NCBI GenBank assembly: GCA_029237695.1 | Contig: CM055265.1 | Coordinates: 214,784,506-214,848,505 of the forward strand | Source: Conchocele bisecta | Lineage: Eukaryota > Mollusca > Bivalvia > Lucinida > Thyasiridae | Reading direction: 5' to 3' | Length of the DNA: 64,000 bases | In this document: positions 1-9,560 of the stretch, piece after piece | Layout of the letters: every line of letters begins with the position of its first letter | How positions within the stretch are numbered: position 1 is the first letter of the stretch | Made by a program: the position numbers and the translations under genes | Notes under the pieces: model-generated | What the model saw: the letters and a program-made list of their open reading frames with translations, nothing else | Told to the model about the DNA's origin: nothing | The model's database searches: none

Positions 1-1
1 C

Positions 2-289
2 CCACAATTTCAATGCCCCAGATGCCCTTGTAAATTCGTTAGTGCCCAAACTCTTTGTAGACATAAGCAACTACGCTGTCAGGTGGCTAAAGGGGAACGT
101 GGTAGACTAGAGCTGGTAGAATTAGTTGCTGATCTACGGAATCAATTAGCTAAAGGGGAACGTGATAGACTAGAGCTGGTAGAATTAGTTGCTGATCTAC
201 GGAATCAATTAGCTATATCAGAGGAGGAAAATGGGGTGTTGGAATATAGACTATTGCGCGAGGACGCATTTAAATCGGAAACTTATTAG
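2..289 (+). CDS. Partial CDS: C2HC zinc finger plus duplicated coiled coil (5' end outside window)
   Basis: The frame is open from base 2 to a TAG stop at 287-289. Its first residues form a finger-like C-x2-C-x12-H-x4-C pattern (CPRC ... H ... C, about residues 5-24). A 63-bp unit then occurs twice in tandem, giving two near-identical 21-residue blocks that begin AKGER; 21 residues is exactly three heptads, and the leucine/valine spacing (LELVELVADL) suits a coiled coil. The end is acidic (SEEENG) and the last residues are KSETY. I do not recognise the family; a zinc finger followed by a short coiled coil could come from a mobile element or a host protein. The frame lies convergent to the LINE on the opposite strand. 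The true start is outside the window, so length cannot be compared. Confidence 0.5.
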   Translation, partial: PQFQCPRCPCKFVSAQTLCRHKQLRCQVAKGERGRLELVELVADLRNQLAKGERDRLELVELVADLRNQLAISEEENGVLEYRLLREDAFKSETY

Positions 290-424
290 AAGAAATTCAT
301 AAATTTGCTGTCGGGAAAACATTATGTTTTTTCACGACCATTTTTTAATTTTTTTATTTTTCGTGGTTGGTGGGAGACAATTTCCTCGTTAACCAATTTT
401 TGGTTTTTCGGGGGTGGTGGGGGT
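290..424. other. AT-rich spacer, no gene seen
   Basis: T-rich and G-rich runs downstream of the zinc-finger stop. No polyadenylation signal or other feature could be assigned with confidence. Confidence 0.5.
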
Positions 425-484
425 AGTATATAGGGTTATAAATGATACCACCGTAGGTGGTATCATTTTGACTCCCTATATACT
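425..484. repeat. Two-part perfect inverted repeat just past the LINE stop codon
   Basis: Outer arms 425-435 and 474-484 are an 11-bp perfect inverted repeat (agtatataggg / ccctatatact). Inner arms 441-452 and 456-467 are a 12-bp perfect stem (aatgataccacc) around a 3-base loop. On the LINE (- strand) it lies 13 bases past the TGA at 498-500, where many LINEs carry a 3'-UTR stem-loop used by their reverse transcriptase. It could instead be an unrelated foldback. Confidence 0.7.
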
Positions 485-497
485 GCTCTGTTAAACT

Positions 498-2676
498 TCA
501 TAATTTAATAGCAGCATGGTATATAAACAGAGATAATTTGTATAAGTGTGCCTTGTTTGACGTCATAAGAAGGTTTAAGAATTTATGCATGCTACAATGA
601 CGGCGATAGTAAGCGGGAATATACCTCATACGGAGCTCGGTATACCTGGGGCACACACATACAAAATGGTATTCGTCTTCAATGTTACGTGTGTCACATA
701 TCGTGCAATACCTTTCGTTTCTTGTAACACGATTACGCCCATATCAGCCAGTTTCAATGCGTAGTTGGTGCGCCGATAGACGTAGTTTGGTAAGTCCACT
801 GCGCAAATGTTTTCGCGATATTAGACCGAGGTATTCGACATAACCGAATGTCGTTTTCACATTAGTGTATAATTGTAATTTGTTGTTTGTGCACACATCT
901 ACAAACCATGCTTGTACAAAGTTGTCAACTAGTCTTTGTTTAAATTCCGTGCAGTATGCTTGAGCGTTAACACGAAGCGGGTTTTCCCAAACATCTCCAA
1001 ATCCGTGACGACACAATAATGACTTCACACCCGATGTCCAATTCGTCTTTCCCGCCTTGCAGTCAGTGTGTGAAATGTAGTACGTAGCTTTTATGATGCA
1101 ATTTTCAGAATACAAAACTTTAAACCAGAATTTAACAATACGATGGTAGCGCATTATATACAGCGGGTATCTCCCCAATTCTCCGTACACTCCGGCATTA
1201 CTGGTAGACAGCTTCACACCTAGTATCCTTTTGCAAAACTTTAAATGAATACGCTCTAGTTCCTTCGACTTAGTATTACCCCACACCTCACAAGCATAGT
1301 TAATAATAGAGGACACGAATGCGTCAAATAATTGGCACAATGTTTTAGGTGAGAAATCACACAACTTTATATTTCGAAATAACACATTCATTGCTTTTAG
1401 ACCTTCGCCTGACAGCGTCTGTTGATTGAGGCAAAACGATCCGTTGTAATGAATTACAGTTCCAAGGTAGTTGAAATCACTGACTAACTGTAGAGGAAAG
1501 TCATTATAAAACCACTTTTCATCATGCTTTGTAGCTCCACGTTTTCTAAACACCATTACTTTAGTTTTCTCAGTGTTGACGGCTAGACCACATTTTTGAC
1601 AATACTCGTATAATGTATCTAAACTGTTTTGTAGATCAGCACATGTTTAACCTACGATTGCCATGTCATCAGCGAACAACAGCATAATTATCACAATATC
1701 TTGGATCGATAGCCCACAACTCTCTTTCTGTTGAAGATACAGCTCAAAGTCTTCCAGAAACAGCGCGAATAGGATCAGAGAAGTTACCTCCCCCTGTCTC
1801 AGTCCGATCGAACACTAAACAAATTCAGAAAATGTATTACAATGCTTCACGCATGACTTCACACTCGTATACATGTCCTTAAATATTCTCAAAATTTTAC
1901 TGCTGATACCCATGCAATTCATTTTATACCATAGTACATTCCTATATATCGAGTCGAAGGCTTTCCTCATATCAACAAATGCACAGTATAGGCGTCTGTT
2001 CACATTCAGGTAATGTTCCACTATGCTTTGAAGCACGTAAATTGCGTCGATAGTTGAATACCCCTTACGAAAACCATACTGCGCGTCTGACACAGATTCG
2101 TATTTTTCACACCACACCGTAACTCTCTTATTCAACACCGTTGTGAATAGCTTGGCTAAACAACTTATTAGCGTAATGTCTCTGTAATTATTAACGTCAG
2201 TTTCATCCCCCTTTTTGAACAGAGGTATTATAAAACCACGTGACCATTCCTCTGGAAAATACCCCGAATTCAGAACTATGTTGAATAAGTCAGTTATGTG
2301 TGATAACAATATATCATCAGCGCAAATGAAGTAATCGTTCAAAATACAGTCCCCCGCATAGGCCTTGCCCCGTTTCAGCAGTTTTAGCGCATTAGAAACC
2401 TCAGCCTCCGAAATTGGTTCATCAAGTTCATCAAACACAGCACGTTCACTGAAGTCGTGGGTCGTATTAAGATTCTCGGCACATTCCTCTCTAACGGTGC
2501 AAATAATCCAGGAAATCTGAGGGCGAAATGTCATTGCCTTTCTTTTTACTGGATTTACGGAATTGCTTCCAAAAGTCTTTCGGCTGTTTATGTTTTAGGC
2601 GTTCAATACTTCTCGTTCTGTTACGATCAAATATACCCTTTTTCCGTTTTACAAGCTTCTTGTAGTTCAGTTTTTT
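498..2676 (-). pseudogene. LINE ORF2, reverse transcriptase and C-terminal part (CR1/Jockey-like), broken
   Basis: Read on the - strand, the segment starts with a basic linker (KKLVKRKKG), continues through fingers and palm with FVDMRKAFD near 1970 and the catalytic FADD near 1665-1676, and ends with a C-x2-C zinc-knuckle stretch (CTICDT ... HF ... CPRY) near 640-700, stopping with TGA at 498-500. Order and motifs fit the CR1/Jockey group of non-LTR retrotransposons. Damage: a frameshift near 2500 after DFLDYLHR, in-frame stops near 1815 and 1650 (the second just after the catalytic motif), and another near 747. Its 5' edge is cut at 2676 by the A1 element; the endonuclease half resumes at 6181. 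Non-functional relic. Confidence 0.9.
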
Positions 2677-2718
2677 AGCTCGACTATTCGAAGAATAAGT
2701 AGAGCTTATGTTGTCACC

Positions 2719-2726
2719 CCGGCGTT

Positions 2727-2757
<31 letters not shown>

Positions 2758-2758
2758 T
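2719..2758 (+). repeat. GGCGTC microsatellite near the A1 5' end
   Basis: Tandem ggcgtc hexamers a few tens of bases inside the terminus. Other A/S/T/P elements in the window carry CCGT- or GTC-rich tracts at the same place. Confidence 0.8.
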
Positions 2759-2761
2759 CAC

Positions 2762-3985
2762 GCCTTGGTTAAGGTTTTTAGTCAAGCTTGTATATGGAAT
2801 ACTACTGGCCCTACACCCACCATACTTGCACAACTTCATCTCCTAGTGATGTACATCAATAACCCCTGATCTATATTTGACCTTGACCTAGATTTCCCCT
2901 TGAATTACTTGGTTAATTCCCCTTGGTTAAGGTTTTTAGTCAACCTTGGTTAAGGTTTTTAGTCAAGTTTGTATATGCAATACTACTGGCCCTACACCCA
3001 CCATTACTTGGACACTTCATCTCCTAGTGATGCACATCAATAACCACTGATCTATATTTGACCTTGACCTACGTTTCCTCTTGAATTACTTACTTAATTA
3101 ATTCCCCTTGGTTAAGGTTTTTAGTCAACCTTGATTAATGTTTTTTTTTCAAGCTTGTACATTGAACACTATTGTGCATCCAGACACCATACTTCGACAA
3201 CCTTTTCTCATAGGTATGTACATCAATAACCCCTGACCTATATTTGACCTTGACCAACATTTCCTCTTCAATTACTTACTTAATTCCTTTTGGTTAAGGT
3301 TTTTAGTCAACCTTCTATATGGAATACTACTGGCCCTACACCCACCATACTTGCACAACTTCATCTCCTAGTGATGTACATCAAACAACAACCCCTGATC
3401 TATATTTGACCTTGACCTACATTTCCTCTTGAATTACTTAATTCCCCTTGGTTAACGTTTTTAGTCAAGCTTGTAGATGGAATACTCCTGGCCCTACACC
3501 AACCATACTTGGACAACTTCATCTCCTGTGATGTACATCAACAACCCCTGACCTATATTTGACCTTGACCTACATTTAACCTTAAATTACTTACTTAATT
3601 CCCCTTGGTTAAGGTTTTTACTCAACCTTGGTTAAGGTTTTTAGTCAAGCTTGTAGATGGAATACTATTGTGCATACAGACACCATACTTGGATAACTTT
3701 TTCTCATAGGGATGTACATCAATAACCCCTGACCTTTATTTTACCTTCACCTACATTTAACCTTCAATTACTTGGTTAATGTTTATAGTCAAGCTTGTAT
3801 ATGGAATACTTCTGGGCCTACATCAACCATACTTGGACAACTTTATCTCCTAGTGATGTCATCAATAATCCCTGACCTATATTTGACCTTGACCTACTTT
3901 TATACCTTGGATTACTTAGTTATCTCCCCTTGGTTACGTTTTTTACTCAAGCTTGTATATGGAATACTCCTGGCCTACAGCAACC
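2762..3985 (+). repeat. Satellite array, ~165-bp monomer, about 7-8 copies
   Basis: Monomers carry ccttggttaaggtttttag, tatggaatactactggcc, and cctgatctatatttgacc. Copies differ by substitutions and short indels. In this array the GGTCA motif is on the opposite strand to the next array (gaccttgacc). No coding capacity. Confidence 0.85.
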
Positions 3986-5917
3986 ATACTTGCAAAACCA
4001 CGACACGCACCTACGTCCAAGGTCACTGTTGAAGGTCAAAGGTCAAACCTATTGAAATTCCCTTCCGCTCTATATCTTCTACACCGATGCATGGATTATC
4101 AAATTGCTAACCACACGCACCTACGTCCAAGGTCACAGTTGAAGGTCAAAGGTCAAACCTATTGAAATTCCCTTCCGCTCTATATCTTCTACACCGATGC
4201 ATGGATTATCAAATGGCTTGGCACAGATGTTTCTCATAATGAGAAGGTGTGTCGCAATCAATAACCACGCACCTACGTCCAAGGTCAAGGTCACAGTTGA
4301 AGGTCAAACCTATTGAAATTCCCTTCCGCTCTATATCTTCTACACCGATGCATGGATTATCAAATGCCTTGGCACAAATGTTTCTCAGGATGAGAAGGTG
4401 TATCGCGATCAATAACCACGCACCTACATCCAAGGTCAAGGTCACAGTTGAAGGTCAAAGGTCAAAAATATTGAAATTCCCAAATGGCTTGGCACAAATG
4501 TTTTTCACGATGAGAAGGTGTGTCGCGATCAATAACCACGCACCTATGTCCAAGGTCAAGGTCACAGTTGAAGGTCAAAGGTCAAACCTATTGAAATTCC
4601 CTTCCTCTCTATGTCTTCTACACCGATGCATGGATTATCAAATGGCTTGGCACAAATGTTTCTCATGATGAGAAGGTGTGTCGCGATCAATAACCACGCA
4701 CCTACGTCCAAGGTCAAGGTCACTGTTGAAGGTCAAAGGTCAAACCTATTGAAATTCCCTTCCGCTCTATATCTTCTACACCGATGCATGGATTATCAAA
4801 TTGCTAACCACGCACCTACGTCCAAGGTCACAGTTGAAGGTCAAAGGTCAAACCTATTGAAATTCCCTTCCGCTCTATATCTTCTACACCGATGCATGGA
4901 TTATCAAATGGCTTGGCACAGATGTTTCTCATAATGATGAAGTGTGTCGCAATCAATAACCACGCACCTACGTCCAAGGTCAAGGTCACAGTTGAAGGTC
5001 AAACCTATTGAAATTCCCTTCCGCTCTATATCTTCTACACCGATGCATGGATTATCAAATGCCTTGGCACAAATGTTTCTCAGGATGAGAAGGTGTATCG
5101 CGATCAATAACCACGCACCTACATCCAAAGTCAAGGTCACAGTTGAAGGTCAAAGGTCAAAAATATTTAAATTACCAAATGGCTTGGCACAAATGTTTTT
5201 CACGATGAGAAGGTGTGTCGCGATCAATAACCACGCACCTATGTCCAAGGTCAAGGTCACTGTTGAAGGTCAAAGGTCAAACCTATTGAAATTCCCTTCC
5301 TCTCTATGTCTTCTACACCGATGCATGGATTATCAAATGGCTTGGCACAAATGTTTCTCATGATGAGAAGGTGTGTCGCGATCAATAACCACGCACCTAC
5401 GTCCAAGGTCAAGGTCACAGTTGAAGGTCAAAGGTCAAACCTATTGAAATTCCCTTCCGCTCTATATCTCTACACGATGCATGGATTATCAAATTGCTAA
5501 CCACGCACCTACGTCCAAGGTCACAGTTGAAGGTCAAAGGTCAAACCTATTGAAATTCCCTTCCGCTCATATCTTCTACACCGATGCATGGATTATCAAA
5601 TGGCTTGGCACAAATGTTTTCTCATGATGAGAAGGTGTGTCGCAATCAATAACCACGCACCTACGTCCAAGGTCAAGGTCACAGTTGAAGGTCAAAGTCA
5701 AACCTATTGAAATTCCCTTCCGCTCTATATCTTCTACACCGATGCATGGATTATCAAATGCCTTGGCACAAAATGTTTCTCAGGATGAGAAGGTGTGTCT
5801 CGATCAATAACCACGCACCTACGTCCAAGGTCAAGGTCATAGTTGAAGGTCAAAGTCAAACCTATTGAAATTCCCTTCCGCTCTATATCTTCTACACCGA
5901 TGCATGGATTATCACAC
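3986..5917 (+). repeat. Satellite array with ~160-bp monomers and a ~695-bp higher-order repeat
   Basis: Monomers carry cacgcacctacgtccaagg, cagttgaaggtcaaaggtc and caccgatgcatggattatc. Variants recur in the same order at an offset of 695 bp (4249-4668 against 4944-5363), including the short monomer that lacks one half and the variant ending in aaaatatt. Most monomers contain AGGTCAAAGGTCA, a direct repeat of AGGTCA with one base between. Short frames within it are repeat artefacts. Confidence 0.85.
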
Positions 5918-6052
5918 TATGCCCAGGGTCAAGGTCACAGACTTGATGCGTTTGAAACCTAAACGCTCGGCTAAATGGCTTATAATCAAAAATGCCTCGT
6001 TTTCTTTGGCTGCCAGTGGGGGTATTCGTGTGCCGACAGGCCACATTTCTAG
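5918..6052 (+). mobile_element. T4: 3' end of a T-family element inside A1
   Basis: The segment ends with the T-family 3' terminus: gggggtattcgtgtgccgac, the complementary ggccaca, then tttctag followed by TTT. Upstream is a fragment of the T core (aaacgctcggctaaatgg). No 5' end (tatgcccc) was found, so it is 5'-truncated or recombined into A1. Confidence 0.75.
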
Positions 6053-6180
6053 TTTCCCTTGGTTAATGTTTTTAGTCAACCTTGGTTAACGTTTTTATGT
6101 AGGCCGCAGCCACCTTCTTTGTCAAGCTATGTGTACATCGACAACCCTCGTAGTCGAGCTATGCTGTTCTCCTACAGCTC

Positions 6181-7027
6181 TTGTTATTACACAAATTCAG
6201 TCTATTCTCGCGACATGTGTTCGCATTAAACGAGTGCAACGCAGTTTTATATTCCCTCTTACGACCACGGCATTCTGTATCGAACCATTCACTAGTATAC
6301 ACACAAGGTCTACCAAAAATACCATTCGTACGTGTATGAGTGTGCGAAAATAGAGCCTCTGAGCCTCCCTCAGAATGCTCACAAAACCAGATACCGCATC
6401 CGTAACGCTTTTCCTGTCATAGGGGCCAACATTATCTATAATAGCGTTCAAATGGGGTAATTTAGAAATAAGAACTCTGCGAAACTCCGCACTGTGTACA
6501 TCATTCCATTTGTAGAAAGTGCGTGGTTCACCAGTTGGAGCATTCAAATGAGTCGTCCGTCGGCCGACGTGCAAGGAAAAGCTAACTGATGCGTGATCAC
6601 TATACACACTAAATTTATTGATTGCAAAGTTATGAATTAATTTGAAGTCAGTTTGTTTCAACAACAGATAGTCGATCACACTCGATCCGTTTCTACAATA
6701 GTAATAAAAGAAATGCCCATCAAGTTTCGCCCATACGATAGTATCGTGATGTGATCGGACAATATTAACACCCTGCTTTATGTTGTCCTTGACATATAAC
6801 ACAATTCCACCACTGTTACATTTTGCGTGCCTATTTCGAAATTTCCGATAAAAGTTATGACACGTGTAACCAGACAACTCAATATCACTATCTTTGTCTG
6901 TCCAAGATTCTAACAATAACACCAAGTCATTATCATTCAAAATTTTACAGAAATCACCGTTACAGTTCCAGACTAGCATGTTAATGCTGGGTTCCCTCTG
7001 GGAACCCCTATGGGGCGTTGGATTCAC
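6181..7027 (-). pseudogene. LINE ORF2, endonuclease (EEP) part, internally deleted
   Basis: On the - strand this starts with MLVWNCNGD and shows LLESW, GGIVLYVKD, then RNGSSVIDYLL and YSDHASVSF: the metal-binding E and the late D and DH motifs of apurinic-type LINE endonucleases. Between HFF and YYYCRNGSS roughly 100 residues usual for the family, including the GDFN region, are missing without loss of frame, so the domain should be inactive. After about 6350 the frame shifts but the linker protein continues to the A1 boundary at 6180. It belongs to the same LINE as 498-2676. Confidence 0.85.
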
Positions 7028-7054
7028 GATCTGTGTGTGTAGGTGACCCTCTTG

Positions 7055-7450
7055 TGGTATTCTGATCGTGCCCCGGATCGTGCCCCGGATCGTGCCCCGG
7101 ATCGTGCCCGGGATTGTTCCCCGGATCGTGCCCGGAATTGTGCCCCGGAATTGTGCGCCGGATTGTGCCTAGGATCGAGCCCCGGATCGTGCCCGGGATT
7201 GCACCCCGGATTGTGCCCGGGATCATGCCCCGGATCGTGCCCGGGATTGTGCCCCAGATTGTGCCCGGGAACGTGCCCCGGTGTGTGCCCGGATCGTGCC
7301 CCTGATCGTGCCCGGGATTGCGCCCCGGATTGTGCCCGGGATCGTGCCCCAGATCTTGCCCGGGATTGCGCCCAAGGTGGTGCCTGGGATCATGCCCGAG
7401 ATCGTGCCCCAGTGTGTGTCCGTGATTGTGCCCTGGATCGTGCCCCGCAG
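7055..7450 (-). repeat. 12-bp GC-rich minisatellite (GHDP-type) between LINE ORF1 and ORF2
   Basis: About thirty degenerate copies of a 12-13 bp unit (ggatcgtgcccc). Because the unit is near 12 bp, frames on both strands stay open: the - strand reads (GHDP)n-like, the + strand DRAP-like. It lies exactly between the probable ORF1 remnant and the endonuclease start, so it may be an expansion within the LINE inter-ORF region. A real protein is unlikely. Confidence 0.75.
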
Positions 7451-7471
7451 CCGCTGTAGACATTGGTATCC

Positions 7472-7985
7472 CTAACGTATGATGGCCCAAAACGGATCGA
7501 TCGTCAGTAGCTGCACTAGCATTGAAGTAGCAGGAACGACAAACAGAGTCCTATTTGCAGCTTCTGGAGAGTTGGACATGGATAACGCATCGCCTTCTCG
7601 CTGTTTCTTAAGATACTGATCACCTTCTAATGGCGAACGCGCTTTTTGTTTACCCGCGTTAGTATTACTTGCATTGTCCAGAATGTCAAATCTGTTCGCC
7701 GTAGGCGTCTGCTGGAAAATACTAGTAGAGCCACTTTTCCGTGACCGAGGACCGCTCTCCGGAAATTGCCAGCCGGTGGCCGGTCGGCTGGCTTCGGAAT
7801 TTCCAGCCTGTGCCATGAGTCGACTTTGGATAGATGTATTTCGAGATGTATTTCGAGCATAGTGTGCGGATATATTTAAGTTTCTTGAGGCTGAAGCATC
7901 GCTACCATTACGTGAATATGTTTCGGTTCTTGGCTGGGAATTAATTTCAGCATCAGACGGCACATAAGCGAGACATAGGTTTTGC
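7472..7985 (-). pseudogene. Probable LINE ORF1 remnant
   Basis: An open frame on the - strand, rich in S, T, N, Q and R, with PTANRFDILDN and ARSPLEGDQYLKK in its second half, ending in TAA at 7472. Position (immediately 5' of the endonuclease on the same strand), low-complexity polar composition and the NRF..L and SPLE stretches are compatible with ORF1 of CR1-like LINEs, but no zinc knuckle or RRM is visible, so the call rests mainly on context. The 5' part runs into a GTC/GGC microsatellite and no start can be assigned. Confidence 0.45.
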
Positions 7986-7989
7986 TTTT

Positions 7990-8070
7990 CCGGAGTCGGC
8001 GTCGTCGGCGTCGTCGGCGGCGTCGTCGGCGGCGTCGGCGGCATCGGCAGCGTCGGTGTCGGCGTCATCA
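7990..8070 (+). repeat. (GTCGGC/GTCGTC)n microsatellite
   Basis: Imperfect gtcggc and gtcgtc repeats, the same kind of tract seen inside the A-family 5' ends; perhaps the remains of a truncated element at the LINE 5' edge. Confidence 0.8.
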
Positions 8071-8580
8071 TTCAATGTTAAGTTTTCGTGTTACGGTCAT
8101 TACTTCAACACCTTATCAGCTACAGTCATCAAACTTTATACATACCTTTACTATGATATGTAGATGAATATAGGACTATTAAAAAAAAATCCGGGGTCAA
8201 GGTCAAACTCTATTTCTTTCTATGCTACAAACTGAACATTAATGCATGAAGACCCGTTTTCTCGTGCGCTCTGTACACCTTAACTGTAGAGAGCCTTCTC
8301 CAGTTGAACACTTGTGCATGTGCAAGCATGTGCAAATTTCCAGCTTGACCACTAAATGTCCAGCTAAATTATTACAGGTAATTTATACAGGTAAATTATT
8401 ATACCTGGGTATTACATTTCCGTAAACTGTGTTGACAATATTGTGGCAATATGTGGACCTGTGCAGATATGATATGTAGATAAATATAGGACTATTATCA
8501 AAATTCTGGGCTCCAGTAGCGAGCATTATTTTTTTGTTAATTTTTAAACTTTTTTTTTTTAAACTTTTTTTCCATTTTTA
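8071..8580. repeat. Degenerate dispersed repeats, no gene
   Basis: Two copies of tagatgaatataggactatt-like sequence (near 8161 and 8471). The block near 8467-8590 resembles 45440-45540 (ccagtagc..gtattattttt). No splice sites or coding frame supported. Confidence 0.5.
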
Positions 8581-9560
8581 GCCAGGTTTTTTTGGACAAA
8601 AAAATCCTTTTAAACTTTTTTTCCATTTTTAGCCAGGTTTTTTTGGAAACAAAATCCAGGCTATTGGATTGGCGAAAGCCAGGCGGGCGGGCGGCGTCCA
8701 CAATCAATGTTAAGTTTTCGTGTTTCAGTCCATTTCTTTGTTACTCTTAACACATAGGACCAACAAACTTTCACAGCTTCATAACCAAGGGATTCCCACC
8801 ACATATCAAACCAAGGGGTGCCCACCACATATCACTATCCAACATTGTTACCTTTTTAGCCAGGTTTTTTGAAGAAAAAAATCCAGGCTATTGGATTGGC
8901 GAAAGCCGGGCGGGCGGGCAGCAGGCGGCTGGCGGCGTCCACAATCAATGTTAAGTTTTCGTGTTTGAGTCCATTTCTTTGTTACTGTACCACCTAGGAC
9001 CACCAAACTTTCACAGCTTCATAATCAAGGGGTGGCCACCACATATCACTATCCAACATGTTAACTTTTTTTTAACTTGACCCATTTTTTCCGCACAGTC
9101 GACTTAGCCATTTTCAATGTTAAGTTTTCGCGTTTACAATGTTAAGTTTTCGTGTTTAAGTCCATTTCTTTGGTACTGTACCACCTAGGACCACCAAACT
9201 TTCACAGCTTCATAATCAAGGGGTACCCACCACATATCACTATCCAACATGTTACTTAATTTTTTTTTTTAACTTACACCCATTTTTTCCGCGCAGATCG
9301 ACTTAGCCATTTTCAATGTTTAAGTTTTCGCGTTTACAATGTTAAGTTTTCGTGTTTAAGTCCATTTCTTTGGTACTGTACCACCTAGGACCACCAAACT
9401 TTCACAGCTTCATAACCAAGGGGTGCCTACCACATACAACTATCCAACATGTGACCATTTTTTTACCTTCACCTATTATTTCTATGTAATTGACTTAGCC
9501 ATTTTCAACGTTAACTATTTTTAACGTACGTCTGGTTAGAGTTTTTTTGGTTAAAACTTT
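8581..9560 (+). repeat. Satellite array (~200-bp monomer) with AGCCAGG element 5' ends
   Basis: Monomers share caatgttaagttttcgtg, taccacctaggaccacc, aactttcacagcttcataa and ccaaggggtgccc. At about 8580, 8630 and 8856 the motif ttagccaggttttttgg is followed by ccaggctattggattggcg and a gggc-rich tract: the same hairpin-then-microsatellite arrangement as the other element 5' ends, so this may be a fifth terminal family. No matching 3' end was identified. Confidence 0.65.

Larger units (their letters stand above)
2677..6180 (+). mobile_element. A1: satellite-core element (pearl/Helentron-like), inserted in the LINE
   Basis: Begins AGCTCGACTATTCGAAG, a 5' hairpin around a GAA loop closing with GAGCT. 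It ends with a subterminal inverted copy (TAGTCGAGCT, 6151-6160) and a GCTGT/ACAGC hairpin followed by CTC. It is flanked by TT on both sides (2675-2676 and 6181-6182). Removing the element and one TT brings the LINE frames on either side back into register, which fixes the boundaries. Inside: a GGCGTC microsatellite, two satellite arrays, and the 3' end of a T-family element. No coding sequence. A non-autonomous element mobilised in trans is likely; Helentron origin is inferred from architecture only. Confidence 0.75.

Noticed and set aside
7043..7490. GHDP/DRAP-repeat proteins on both strands
   Set aside because: Produced by a 12-bp minisatellite; mutually overlapping on both strands and located inside a dead LINE.
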